Part shown: piece after piece, positions 32,271 to 43,254 of the stretch
Layout: each line of letters opens with the position of its first letter
How positions within the stretch are numbered: the stretch's first letter is position 1
From: Diphasiastrum complanatum
Lineage: Eukaryota > Streptophyta > Lycopodiopsida > Lycopodiales > Lycopodiaceae
Assembly (NCBI GenBank): GCA_029204225.1
Contig: CM055108.1
Span: 46,857,486 to 46,921,485 of the forward strand
DNA length: 64,000 nucleotides
Reading direction: 5' to 3'
Translations under genes and position numbers: made by a program
Notes under the pieces: generated by a model
The model's input: the letters and a program-made list of their open reading frames with translations, nothing else
Told to the model about the DNA's origin: nothing
Databases searched by the model: none

Positions 32271-33480
32271 GTTGGTGGTTCTCTCAACTTTCAAAAGTCA
32301 ATCCCTAGCATCAATAAGATTGGTAGATCTTATGCAAAGTCTAAAGAACTTCCTTATGCTAGATCTAGGTTGAGATCTAATGAGCTTCTTCGAGCTAGTT
32401 ATTGTTGTGCTAACTTGGCAACTTTTGGTGAATCTATGATCAATGTTTTGGATCCATTGGACCTTGAAGATGGACTAGTGCTACCTACTAGTCAAATGGA
32501 GTCATGTGGTGCTAAATTAGTATCATGTTTGAACTCTTCTACTCATAGATTTCCAAGTCTTGGTGGCTCTTCAATGGAACTACATGGAAAGTGCAAAATG
32601 AAAAAGGTAAGAAGAGAGCTAACTTCATCAATGGAGGTGATGAAAACTCTTCTTTGGAAATGGTTGTTGCTAATGACTTATTTACTCATTTGGAAAGAGA
32701 TGGTGCTTTGAGCATGATTGAAGAAAAAGTTTCTTTTGTATCTTTATGTGATGAGTCCAAAAAAGTCATTTGTGAAACAAGTGGTGTCACATGTATTCAT
32801 AAAGAAAGTAGATTAAAAGGTTCTATCATGAGACTTGGTGAGGAAGATCTCAAGTCAAAAGGAAGAGATGAATGTGAAGTGTTCAAAGTAGGATGTACTT
32901 TGAATGATGCTTTTGTGAATGATTGTGAGGGTTCATTGTCATTACCTATATCATTGATTAGAAGTCCAGGTTTGGCAAGAGAAAGTACTTCAATCATTCT
33001 TATGTTGAAGGTACCATGTATTCTTTTCATGGCTTCTAATGTTTGAGATTCTTCCATTTCTTATGATGCAACTATCAAGAGGGAGATTACTAACTTTTGT
33101 GGTGTGATCATTAAGAGGGAGTCTTGTGAAGGAAAGGGCAAAGGAAGAGTGACTCTTGAGAAGATCCAAGACATGGATCTTACATCTCTTCATCAACTCA
33201 AAGGATGTTATGATTATGGTGGAGTGTTCATGCATGATCAAGATGGCAAAAGGTTGGATGAAGAAGATTACATGGAGCAACTCAAGTGGCAATTTCTTCA
33301 AGGCAAGGAAGATCTCATTGGTGAGCTCATTGAGGTTTGGTTTGAGCTCAAATGGGCTGGTTTGATTAGGTTTATACTCAGCTTCATCTACTCTACTTCA
33401 TGCTGGATAGAATTGAAAAAATCTATCTTTTGGTTTATGATGGTGACATTGTTTTCACTAACTATAGTGAAAAGTTGAAA
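32271..33480 (+). pseudogene. unknown ORF fused downstream of copia protease (C2)
   Basis: The protease frame continues past NKRNEMNVGG to ~32600. A one-base shift then moves coding to another frame (32591-33478), with one TGA at 33044. About 400 codons carry no integrase, RT or RNase H motif. Features are Ser/Leu/Glu-rich sequence (DLFTHLERDGALSM, GKGKGRVTLEKIQDMDL), and near the end two hydrophobic stretches (LIRFILSFIYSTSCWI, IFWFMMVTLFSLTIV). I do not recognise it. It may be host or other sequence captured by a nonautonomous copia element, or the remnant of a separate gene. Confidence 0.4.
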
Positions 33481-33607
33481 TCAAGCAATGATGAGATCTT
33501 GTGGGATGTTAATCATGTGTCTGAGAGGGAGTATCTTCAGAGGTTCAGATTTGAAGATGTTAATAAATGTATGAAATTTGTTTCATGTGTGTAGCCAATA
33601 CATCGAA

Positions 33608-34130
33608 TGCCATTCCACGGAGTTGATCCATCTATGTTTAGTTACAATCAACGTCAAGTTTTGATAGACATGAGAAAACAAAGAATGAAACAAATTGAAG
33701 AGGCAAACACAATTGGAAAAGAGAATAATCAACTTGATTCTAATGATTATGATTATGAGGTGCAACACGATAAAGCAATGCACAACATGTTTGAATCTTA
33801 CTTTGAAACAAATGAGAATCATCATATGTATGCATCTTCTAATGAAAATGGAGATCACGAACAATTTGAGATGGATGAAGACGAGATTCTATTGCGCAAG
33901 GAGACAGACATTCCTCTATATCCTGGAGCATCCATTTTGAGACTAGCTACGTCAAATCTTATTCTAAACCTTCAAGCAACATACAAATGGAGTGATCATA
34001 GCGTGGCATCTTTATTCGGGTACTTAACGCATAACACAACTATTATACTTTATAGCATATTTACATTAAGTTAATTTTTTTTTCTTTTCTAACAACTCAC
34101 GTTGCTCTTTTTTTAGGTTGTTGCACGAAA
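33608..34130 (+). pseudogene. CACTA (En/Spm) transposase N-terminal exon fragment
   Basis: A 155-codon frame from an ATG at 33607-33609 has an acidic middle and then DIPLYPGASILRLATSN and YKWSDHSVASLFG. This is the pattern of TNP2-type CACTA transposases, where LYPGC.. and GWSD.SF..LL sit before the first intron. The frame reaches GGGTACTT near 34020, a possible donor. TTTTTTTAG followed by LLHERSTKDTCL near 34117-34150 could be the next exon. The remaining transposase is absent, cut by copia C3. Confidence 0.5.
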
Positions 34131-34314
34131 GAAGCACGAAAGATACTTGTCTTGTGGAATATTTGAGATTCATCTCAAATATAGTTGCAAGTATTTCACA
34201 TAGGAAGGTAGTTCAACCTTGAAAATACCTATAGTGAAGAGAGCAACAACTCTAAGTCTGATAGGAACAAGCTCAAACATATCTCAATCCAATAACTAAG
34301 AAGTCTTCATTACA

Positions 34315-34970
34315 ATGGCATCTCAGGGAGGATATCTTCCAGAAGCCAATGAAAGACTAAACACTTCTAATTATTCAATTTGGAAGTTAAGAATGGAGTC
34401 TGTTTTGATTCTCCATGATGCTATGGATATTGTCCTTGGTGTTGAGGAGGAGCCTCAAGCACGGGTTGAAATTCCTAAATATAAGAAGAGATCTAGAATG
34501 GCTCTACATTTCATTAAGATGAATGTATCTAATGAAATTTTGAGAGAGATAGGATCTTGCACTACAACCAAAGAAGCTTGGGATGCACTAAAGACCATCT
34601 ATGAAGCAAAGAATACTTCTAGAATACTCACTCTTAGGAATTAGATTTTCCAAAGTTTTCAAAGAAGTGAAGAGAGTGCATCTAACTATATTTTGAAAGT
34701 TAAAGATTTACATAGAGAGCTTTCTTGTGTTGGTGTTACCATTAACCAAATTGAGCTAGTTCAAGTCATACTGAATGGCTTGAGAGATGACTATGATAAT
34801 CTTGTTCAGTCTTCTGCTATTAAGGAGGAGCTACCTAATCTAGAAACTCTCCAAGGAATTCTTATTTCTGAAGAATCTAGACAAAGCTATAAACTCTCCA
34901 GGATGAACAAACTTGAACATGGTGGAAGTGACAAAGCCCTCTTTTTCTAAGGCAAGCAAAAAGGAAGTTA
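34315..34970 (+). pseudogene. gag: copia gag pseudogene (C3)
   Basis: The ATG at 34315 begins a copia Gag with the usual opening (ERLNTSNYSIWKLRMESVLI), RSRMALHFIKMNVSNEIL, AWDALKTIYEAKNTSRILTL and LVQVILNGLRDDYDNLVQS. A TAG at 34642 replaces the CAG seen in C1 at the same codon. The frame ends near 34950 before any zinc knuckle, where leader sequence of C4 starts, so only gag remains. No LTR is visible upstream; the ~160 nt before the ATG look like copia leader. Confidence 0.75.
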
Positions 34971-34974
34971 GGGT

Positions 34975-35419
34975 CATGAGATCTAATCAATCTAGTCTGA
35001 AATCAGGTCCTCTAAACTTGTTTTATAGGTCTTGAAAGTACATCAAAAAGTGTGAGGGAGATTTAGTCATGTTATTGTCCAAAAATAGCCAAAATTGGCA
35101 AGATTTGATTGTAAGTAGATTTCACATCATCTTATCTTTATTCCAACTTTGTGAGGGAGTGCTAGAACTAAGATTATAAGTCCATTTGTTGGACTAGAAA
35201 TCTAATTTGAGTGAAACACTACAAGAGAGAGACCTTAGTGAGTTTCTAGAGACAATCAAGTCCATTTCTTGGCAAGATTTGTATCACTTCATCTTATCTT
35301 CATTCCAGCTTGATTTGTTGGATTAAAAATCAAATTTGAGTGAAACACTGCAAGTGTGAGACCTTTGTGAGTTTCAAGTCAATAAAATATATTTCTTGTT
35401 CGTAGAAGTCACTAGTAAG
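34975..35419 (+). other. copia leader (C4)
   Basis: This noncoding segment is similar to the C1 leader between its 5' LTR and gag (53350-53981, other strand). A ~150 bp unit is repeated in it: the piece with CATCTTATCTTxATTCCA followed by AAATTTGAGTGAAACACT occurs near 35128-35230 and again near 35285-35360. No LTR is present. Confidence 0.5.
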
Positions 35420-36426
35420 ATGGGATCTGCTGGAGCATACATTCTAGAAGCTAGTGAGAGATTGAATTCTACAAATTATGCTATTTGGAAGGTTAGGATG
35501 GAGTCACTCTTGGTGCTCCAAGAACTCTATGAGTTCTTGATTGAAGATGAAGATGAACCTCTACCTGCACAAGAATTAGTGAGATACAAAACGACATCTA
35601 GGCTAGCACTTCATTCTGTGAAAATGAATGTGAGAAATGATCTTCTGAGGAAAGTATCATGATGTAAAAGTGCTAAAGAGGCTTGGGAGTCTTTAAAATC
35701 AATCTATGAATCTACTAACACTTCAAGAGTACTCATGTTTAGAAATTAGATTTTGCAAAGGATGAGGAGAAGTGAGGAGAGTGCACAAGATTATGTACTC
35801 AGAACCAAGTCTCTAAATAGGGAGTTGGCTTCCATTGGAGAGAAGATTCATGATGGAGAGCTTGTAAAAATTGTCCTTAATGGCCTAGGAGATGACTTTG
35901 CAAATTTGGACCAAAGTTTTGCCATCCAAGACACTTTGCCAACTATAGAAAAACTTCACAGTGTATTAGTGGCTGAAGAGTGTAGGATGCTCCACACCAA
36001 GGCAGGAATGAGTTCATTGTCTTTGCAGGATGGAGATGAGAAAGCCAATTTCTCATTCAAGGGCAAAAAGAAGAACAATGGAAAGACGAAGCATCCCAAG
36101 GAGGCCAAAGAAGAGGATGATGCATCAAGCTCAAAGGACAAGTCAAAGAAAAAATGCTTCTTTTGTGGAAAGAAGGGGCATTATGCATCCGAATGCTACA
36201 AGAGGCTAAGAGCAAAAGAGGAGGAGGACAAACAAGGGAACCTTGCATATGAAGAGGATGGAGATGAGGAGATCTCATCTTTGATGGCATTTACATCCAC
36301 TCCAACAAGCAAAAGCAACTTAAAGGACACTTGGTGGATTGATAGTGGGGCTAGCTCCCACATGACTTTCCAAAAGAGCACATTCTCAACCTTACACTCC
36401 TTCAATGGAGCTAATAAATTTGTTTC
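35420..36426 (+). pseudogene. gag: copia gag and protease start (C4)
   Basis: The ATG at 35420 opens MGSAGAYILEASERLNSTNY, followed by the copia gag core, an intact CCHC knuckle (CFFCGKKGHYASEC, ~36152-36193) and the protease start (WWIDSGASSHMTF, ~36332). Stops lie at 35660 and at 35748; the latter is TAG where C1 has CAG, the same codon as in C3. The frame is cut at 36426 by the 3' LTR end of E1-B, inserted antisense. The rest of this copia element is not found beyond E1-B. Confidence 0.8.
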
Positions 36427-37164
36427 TATAGTGGTTTTCTTTCCTTGCCTAACCTGAATCCAAGATCTAGTCAATCTAGCATCATCGAGACAGAGTTAGT
36501 TGTCACGCGTAGGTTCGTTCCCATGAGAGCGATAGTTTAGTTTAGATTTCAACATGAATGGAAGATCTAAATCTAACTCTACATCCATTAGCCCTACTCA
36601 TTAACACTACGATCCACAACAAAGATAGCTTACTCTTTCTCTCTCTCTCTCTTTCTCTCTCATAGAAAGTATAATAACACTCAATCCCAATAACATTCAA
36701 ATCCAATAATTAGCAAAATCCAAAGAAAGCATGAGAGATGGAGAAGGAAAGAAGAAGAGCAAAGACATTCATCAATCCATTTCTGAAGAGAACCAATCTG
36801 CTTTATTGAAATGAGGAAATAAACATGAGCAGCAACTCGAGTTGGTCCCTTCTTATAGTAGAGAGGAGGACCTTGGCCTCTGAATCCTATTGGTCCAGTT
36901 TTGCCTCTCTTTTTATTCAAATTTAAAAAAGTGTGGGAACCATCAAAATTGGAGGGAAACCCAACTTTATTCACTAACTTGACATTTAGGCCCTGAGACA
37001 TTTAAAAGTCTCGCAAAAAGGCCTAAAGTCCTTTTATTGACTTTTAACTAATCTATCAAATAACTATGTGATCATCGGGTTGGACTTACACACGCAGGGT
37101 GCCAAATCCCTCTTACTTATGAACTAGTGTTAGGGTTGCCTTGGGATCCACAAACTCTCCAACA
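36427..37164 (-). repeat. 3' LTR of E1-B
   Basis: Read on the minus strand it starts TGTTGGAGAG after GGTGGGGGATAT and ends CCACTATA, 738 bp, matching E1-A. It has a TC-rich simple tract near 36632-36662. It lies inside copia C4. Confidence 0.85.
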
Positions 37165-37214
37165 ATATCCCCCACCAAAACTGGTGGCGGTCCCACGACA
37201 CCTGCAATATGCAG

Positions 37215-39785
37215 TTATTGGGGACTTTTATTGGCTTCGTGTCGAATCTTGATTAAATGGTACTGCAACTTCTCCATAAAGTCGAGACGTGCAGTATTAA
37301 AATCCAAATTGTGTGGCAAAAAACAACGGTGGGCTCCGGCAATCCACTTGGAGGTTTTCCATGATGTGAAGCATGATTCCCAGGGGCCTCCCATCATTGC
37401 CGCACGGAAATATAAACGAGCAACCGACAACTGATCTTTGATTTGCTCAAAGGCCATCGGCTTATTTGGATCGAATGCCAGAGGAGAGAGACAATCATCC
37501 CATCTAGCTGTCACTAACGCCAATAGAGTTAGATCTTTAGCAAACATTGTCGATTGTCGCATCGTTGGATCTAGAGAGTGGACATATTCTCTCTGATAGG
37601 CTTGTAAGGCACGGTGGAAATCCACTGAGATTGTCCAGCTGTAGGGCTGATGGATGATTGGCCAATTAGGCGTATGGATGGTGATCTTGTCCATAGCCAA
37701 CCCCAAATCTTTCCATTTATTTCTTTGCGGCATTGGCACGTAATAGGGATCTACTCGCAATTGGCGAGGGCTGGCAACATAGCTCCTAATTGATTCCGGA
37801 GTTTTCTCAAAAACAGTGATTCTCCATGCCGGCTGCTCTCCCAATGCAGGTATTTTGTCCAATTCTTTGTCGGCCTCTATCTCAGAGGTCTTAAACTTCG
37901 GAAACCATCCACCACACGAGGACTCATGCGGATGTTGCTTTAAGAAGGTTTGGATCTGGTCCTCGATGCTGATGGGCCTTCTAAATAGAGGTGTGGTCCT
38001 TGATGAGGATGGACCTGCTTGTACTGTCGGTAAGATTGGCGGTTGTTCGGCTATATCTGGAGCTCCTCCCTGGTCCATGCTCGAATCTACCCCTGTATCC
38101 ATTGGTATAGCTTCTTGGCGCAGAGGGGAGAATTGTGGCATGACCGATACGGGGATTTGTGGTCCGGCTTCCAACACTTGAGCGACTGCTTTTTCATAGG
38201 CAGTGATGGTCTCCTTAGCCTTTGCCAACTCGGTTGAAGCTACTCCTTTGAACCTTTCAAAGCGGCCTTGAAATCTCTGAAGGGCCACTTTGTATGTCTC
38301 CACTTTCTTGAACAAATACGCAATCTCCATCAATGTGACCTGATGATCTAGTATTTGTGTTTGAATATACGCATCATGTTCAAGGGTGGTCGCATCCAAT
38401 TCACCTTGAAGCCGCGTACGATCTTGTTCGGCCATCTGTAATTGACCCTTCAGCAGCTACACCTGTTGCTTTGCATCCTGCACGACCTTATCCACCTGAT
38501 CCAGTGCAGTTGTCAGGGTGTTTTGTAGGGAGCTGATGTAGTCTTCCAAGCAATCAGCTTGTTGCTGGGCCAACTTCTTTTCGGCTTTAGCCTTGTCTTC
38601 ATACTGTTTGGCAACCTTTAACTCTCGATCTAGCTGGACAATTTTCTGGCTAATCAGAGTGTTTTCGAACCTCATCTTGGAGATTCTCTACTCCATTTCC
38701 TTCTTCTTATCCAGCATAGACTAGACCACTTGCGCAAGGCTTGAAACCAAATCTAGAGCATCACCAAAATCGACGGTCGTGGAGGTGGCAGCAACAGGAG
38801 GACCTGATGGTACTGTCCTTGGTAGGCGTGGAATAGGTGCCACTAGTTCTTCTTCTTCAAAAATGTCCTCCTCTTCAAATCCCTCAAGCACTGTGGCATC
38901 AAACTGTTTCGGTGATTTCACAGCTTTGTCGACCCAAAGTGCAGCTGGCCTATCTTCCATGTGAGGTTGCTAGTTGACATCTTCAACACCAACAGTAGAT
39001 TCATGAATATGTTCGAATCCTCTTCTAGGGGATTAGAGTCCAAAGGGCGCATGGCTCTGGGACATTTCAAAAATTTTGGTGGCCCCAAGGGGGTCGGAAT
39101 CATCGAACATATCCATAAAGAACTGTGTGTTTGGTGAGGTGTCTTCGGTGTGTGGAGGTGAGGCGGCCTGGGCAGCTGTGATGGGAATGGTAGGCCCAAT
39201 GGTCACAAACTATCCTTGAATGGAATCAAAGGCAAGGGAAGCATCAGAGGCTGGGAGAATGGGAAGTTCAGTGCGAACATCAGCAGGGGGTGGAAGCACA
39301 ACTGACGAGGTATGCCTAGTGCGACGTCGTGACGCGGACGGCGAGTCAGGAATAACGATCTCGCTGCGTGGATGACGACGACTATGAGAACTTGAGGCTT
39401 GGTGAGATGACTATGCCGGTGCTCCTTCATAGACCGAAAGCACAAAATCTAGGTGGAAGCCATGGATTTTGTTTTCTAAGTGAGAAGCGGATAAAAGAGA
39501 CAATAAAGAGCCAATAGCAAACTGTTGCTTACTATTGGCCTTAATAGCTCGTTTGAGCTCACCAAAAACAGTCTTGAACCAATTATATGGTTCAAGAGGG
39601 GATTTGGCCAACTTGGTGTGGGACTCCACTATCCTATGGAGGATCTGTGATGTGATGCGGTCTTTCCAGAGGTTGCCAACCATCAGGAAGTTGTTCAGTA
39701 GCTGGGCAACAACGTGGATTGAAGGCTCAATGATGGCTTCCAGAAGGTAGCCATCATTGGTCAATAATGTCGATGTATTGTCGTA
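37215..39785 (-). pseudogene. accessory ORF, nearly complete copy (E1-B)
   Basis: This is the best copy of the E1 ORF. From high to low: first domain from DGYLLEAIIEPSIHVVAQLL, RITSQILHRIVESHTKLAK, NWFKTVFGELKRAIK and GSLLSLLSASHLENK (39780-39480); Arg/Ser/Pro linker; acidic segments (FFMDMFDDSD, EGFEEEDIFEEEELVAPIP); coiled coil (about 38690-38200, RELKVAKQYEDKAKAEKKLA); a Pro-rich linker; and a C-terminal domain (WRITVFEKTPESIRSYVASP, VDPYYVPMPQRNKWKDLGLA, WTISVDFHRALQAYQREYVH). The last 407 codons (37215-38435) are open, and upstream stops are few. The C2 insertion site (38991-38995) is empty. The N-terminus is fused to an integrase fragment at ~39786. Function unknown; the long coiled coil suggests a structural, Gag-like or particle-associated role. 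Confidence 0.75.
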
Positions 39786-40670
39786 AAAATAGTCACTTTT
39801 TTCACACTCCAGTAAGTTAGTGCTATGTTTAAAAGGTATTGCATTGTTATCTTTCAGTAAACACTTTATTGTTTGATTAACAAAGTGTGTACCCCGGTCA
39901 TTGACAATCTCGATCGGACATCCAAATCTTATTATAATATTTTCATATAGAAACTTGGCCGTAGATTTCGCATCAGCAACTTTGACAACTTTGGCTTCAA
40001 CCCACTTGGTCATGTAATCAGTTGCTATGATAATGTATCAGGCCTGAGATCCTTGTGCGGCAAGGTGAATAGGTCCAACATAATCCAATCCCCATTTTCC
40101 AAACACTGCTTGCAATAGAACCGGATGCAAGGGTTCATAGTTTTGTCGAGTAGGCCGTTGTGCTCGTTGGCAAACATCACATGTCTGAATAAAATTTTAT
40201 GTGTCCTTGTGAAGCATAGGCCACCAACAACATGATTGTGAAAGTTTGTGAACAATAATATCTGTAGAGAAGTGTCCTCCACACATGCCATCATATAAAA
40301 ACATGATTAAATCTGGTACTTAATGCAGTAAAACACACCTTCATAAAATATTATCTGATCCATGACAATACAATTGTCCTACAATTAATTGATAAGGTTG
40401 AGCCTTATGAATCAATTGTCTCTTCTATACTTTTGTCAGGGAGTCACTTGGTTGTCCTAGCATCAGATACTCAACAATATCTCTTGTCCACTCAGGTACT
40501 GCTTCAACATGGAATAACGCAGCATCTGGCAGTTCATCATCTACTTCAGTGTTAACTGGAGCGGAGTCGATTCGCGAAACGTGATCGACTAGATAATGTT
40601 GTTTCTCCTTTTGAACTACAATTTGAAAGTCAAATTCAGTGTCCCAGTGGTTGCACAATACAATAAGTGG
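39786..40670 (-). pseudogene. pol: gypsy RNase H end and integrase fragment
   Basis: On the minus strand the end of RNase H gives QKEKQHYLVDHVSRIDSAPV (~40610-40550), then integrase: CGGHF (~40275), WWPM, TCDVCQRAQRPT (~40180-40145), WGLDYVGPIHLAAQG (~40100-40060), TKWVEAKVVKVADAKSTAKF and IVNDRGTHFV (~40010-39890). It breaks off before the catalytic Glu and continues in phase into the E1-B accessory ORF. The same strand and order (pol then accessory ORF then LTR) match G3, so this may be the pol of the same element after a deletion. A stop occurs near 40037. Confidence 0.75.
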
Positions 40671-40761
40671 GTGTGAGGAGACTGCGACCCCCCCCGACGA
40701 TAGTCGATTAAGTCGACAAGTCGGACAAGTTGAACGTCCTTGACAAGTCGGTTGCCACTCT

Positions 40762-40882
40762 GATGCTTGTCTTTGATAATAGCGCATTTTCGCAGACTGT
40801 GTGACAATGCATGTAAAACTGCAACAATCGAATGGAACTAGATTAACATGAAATTTAGGAGAGTTGAGGAATAAATCCAACA
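40762..40882 (-). repeat. C5-type copia LTR fragment
   Basis: It starts (minus strand) TGTTGGATTTATTCC and matches the C5 LTR start at 14327-14453 for ~120 bp, including TTACATGCATTGTC and GCGCTATTATCAAAGACAA. No coding part of C5 type adjoins it, so it is a lone fragment. Confidence 0.6.
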
Positions 40883-40955
40883 CAAGCTTCTACACAACCT
40901 CTATAATTCAATTGTCAATATCACATGCAGTTCACTTGCATTTCAAATTATTCAA

Positions 40956-41290
40956 TTAAAATCGGGACAAAATTGCATAGCTAGTTCTGGATTCCATATA
41001 AATATTAACCTGTTTTAAGCTGGCCCATTTATCCTCAGTGGAGGAAAGAGGAGCAGGAGAAAATGGATAATTTTTAAAAGCTTGTACATAACTAATGGTA
41101 GGGTTGAAAGTTGACGGAAGAGGGAGAAGACCCCTAGGGTTAATCAGAATGTTATTAGGAGCACTAATGATAGGAGAAACAAAGTTCAATCTGCTAAGAA
41201 AGGGGATAGAGCGAAGGGATCTACTCGAGTGAGGAGAAAGAGCAATCTTATCACGCTTGAGAATTTCATGTTTTTGGAAGTGACCACGGC
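40956..41290 (-). CDS. short ORF, unrecognised
   Basis: A minus-strand frame of ~100 codons is open upstream of its first ATG (41189), with RGHFQKHEILKRDKIALSPH, NILINPRGLLPLPSTFNPTI and FSPAPLSSTEDKWASLK. Pro/Ser richness gives it a real-protein look. I considered a LINE ORF1 N-terminus but no diagnostic motif is present. Confidence 0.25.
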
Positions 41291-41299
41291 CATTAGAAA

Positions 41300-43066
41300 A
41301 GGAGAAGGGAAAGAGTAAAACAAACTATCAATCTATAACAGAAAAAGAGTTACTTTACTCGTTTTTTTCGTTTTGATCCATTTTTTGTTGTCCCAGTAGA
41401 ATAACTGTTAGGAACTTTGAGAAGCAAACAAGAACTAGATCCTCACAAAATAAATCTTTTGCTCTTCCACTTCCGCTATCCTCGAATCTCAATCCCAAAT
41501 GTGCCTTTTAATCTCTCACTTTCCTAACCTATTCCATTTGTTAGAAACTTCGCTATCCCAGATTTGCTATCCTGGCACTTTTTTAGGTTTTTGATTTTCT
41601 CGCTTTCGTCCATGTTTTTCGAAAGTCCAGTTTCACTTCAGATATGTATGCCGATCTTTCATTTTTGGGAGTTTCCCCTTTCTTGGGATTAATGCTTTCC
41701 CATGTTCCCCAAGTTTCGGGAGTTTCGTCTTTTTTGTCTATCTGCTACTTGGTTTTCATCCTTTTTTGCCTTTCTGTTTCATCTATCCTGCAAGCTTGGC
41801 TAAATCTTTCGACTGTCCCCAACAAGCTTCGTTGGATCTATCACTGACTGTCCTGCAAGCTTAGCCGAATCTTACACCTGTTTTCCTTTGGATCTTCGAT
41901 TTTTTCTCCTTTGGATCTTTGTGAGTTTCTCCTTTTTTGTCTTTTGCGTCTCCGCTTCCAAGTATTGTCTTTATTCGTAGAATCAAGAACACTTGATATC
42001 AAATTACATTTAGGATTCTCATTCTTATCTATTCTTAATAAAATCCTACAAGATAATTCCTGGCACTTCTCTATATAATGATTATTCACTTGTCAAGAAT
42101 CGTCAGTTCTAATATTAAGGTTCTTAATCTCTATTATACAGTAAATATCTATAAAAATTATACATATATATGTACATTGAGAGAGAAAAAATCCAAATGA
42201 ATAAGAAAAATTTGAAAACTCAGCCAACACTTTTTGTGCACAAATAGTAGAAGTTAGAACATAGCGATGGGAAGCTTGACAATGGTGAGAACTTTTAACA
42301 TAGATTTTATTTGATGGTCCTTTCACAAGCTTGTTTAAAATATTTCACCTATTTGATGCTTTGCAGGGCTAATTGATGCTAACGTTATTCCCCCCCTTGA
42401 TAGGTCAATATCAAGGTCAATTTGATTCGCTTTCTTTCTCTATCTCTCTTTCCTGTTCGATAAGCAATCATTTCGGTCCTCTAGTTCGAAGCAATTGTGT
42501 GTTTGTCCAAGCTCCAGAAGCAATTGTGAATTTTTACTAGCACTTCCGCCTTTTATGTGCTCTGCATTCAGCGGATTGTTTTGCGCTCTGCATTTGGCAG
42601 GATAGAGGGCCACATTTGCGATTGGGTTTCAGAAACAAATACGCAATACTTGCCTCCGGGGTACGCCCCTTTGTTGTATCTGCGGCCAGTGGTTTTAAGG
42701 CCTAGAACGTTAAAATTTACCGACTGGTCAGTTAAAAGGTTAGTTCTGGATCAATTCTGCCGCTTTTTTGTGGAGTCAAATGTGACATTGCTTGAATTTA
42801 AGGACAATTAATGAGTTTAACCATACAGAATATGATAGCTTAACTTCCAGAATATGCTCAAGGAGTCATTTATTAAATTTAGCGACCCCTTCCATCTGGA
42901 AGCCTAACGAAATTTTCATTCCGGAATGTCAAGTATTTGATTTGGCATCAGCACAATATAAGGTTTGTCTAAAAAGCATCCGCTTGATGCGATAATTGAT
43001 GTCGATTATAAGGAGCTAACTGCTTTTTCCCAGTTCATTTAGTTAACTATCTCTTCGGTAACACAG
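41300..43066. other. interval without recognised gene
   Basis: Short frames only (for example 42557-42811 plus). Base composition is AT-rich with some T-rich runs. It precedes the RING exon and could hold 5' exons or promoter of that gene, but no exon is recognised by sequence. Confidence 0.3.
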
Positions 43067-43254
43067 AGCGAAACAAGCTACCTTCTCAAGGCACTCATCT
43101 GGAGTACCAAGTTCTGCAGACGTTGCTCAAGTCCAGAGTTCATTTCTTGGTCAGAGCACAGTATCTTGTTCTGTGTGTTTGGATGCTGTAAAAGATGTGG
43201 GCGGGGGCGAGCGATCTATTGCAAAACTCAAATGTGGTCATCTCTTCCATCTCG
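43067..43254 (+). pseudogene. orphan exon of an RFI2-like RING finger gene
   Basis: After the acceptor GGTAACACAG the frame reads a Ser-rich segment (SRHSSGVPSSADVAQVQSSF) and then the N-terminal half of a RING domain: CSVCLDAVKDVGGGERSIAK, LKCGHLFHL. It ends at CTCG before GTAAGT. Plant RFI2-type RING proteins (RFI2 acts in red/far-red light signalling and flowering in Arabidopsis) have this CSxCL...AKLxCGHxFHLDCIGSAF pattern. The split at HL/D fits an intron in phase 1. The expected next exon (DCIGSAFN.. and the second CxxC) is not found within the next kilobases; the acceptor near 43754 leads to a stop after two codons. It may be a gene fragment or have a very long intron. Confidence 0.5.

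Noticed and set aside
33400-33480. LLVYDGDIVF resembling the copia RT box YVDD
   Set aside because: The order is YDGD, no other RT motif is nearby, and the better frame here is a different one.
40956-41290. LINE ORF1 N-terminus
   Set aside because: No zinc knuckle, no RNA-binding motif and no LINE ORF2 sequence nearby.
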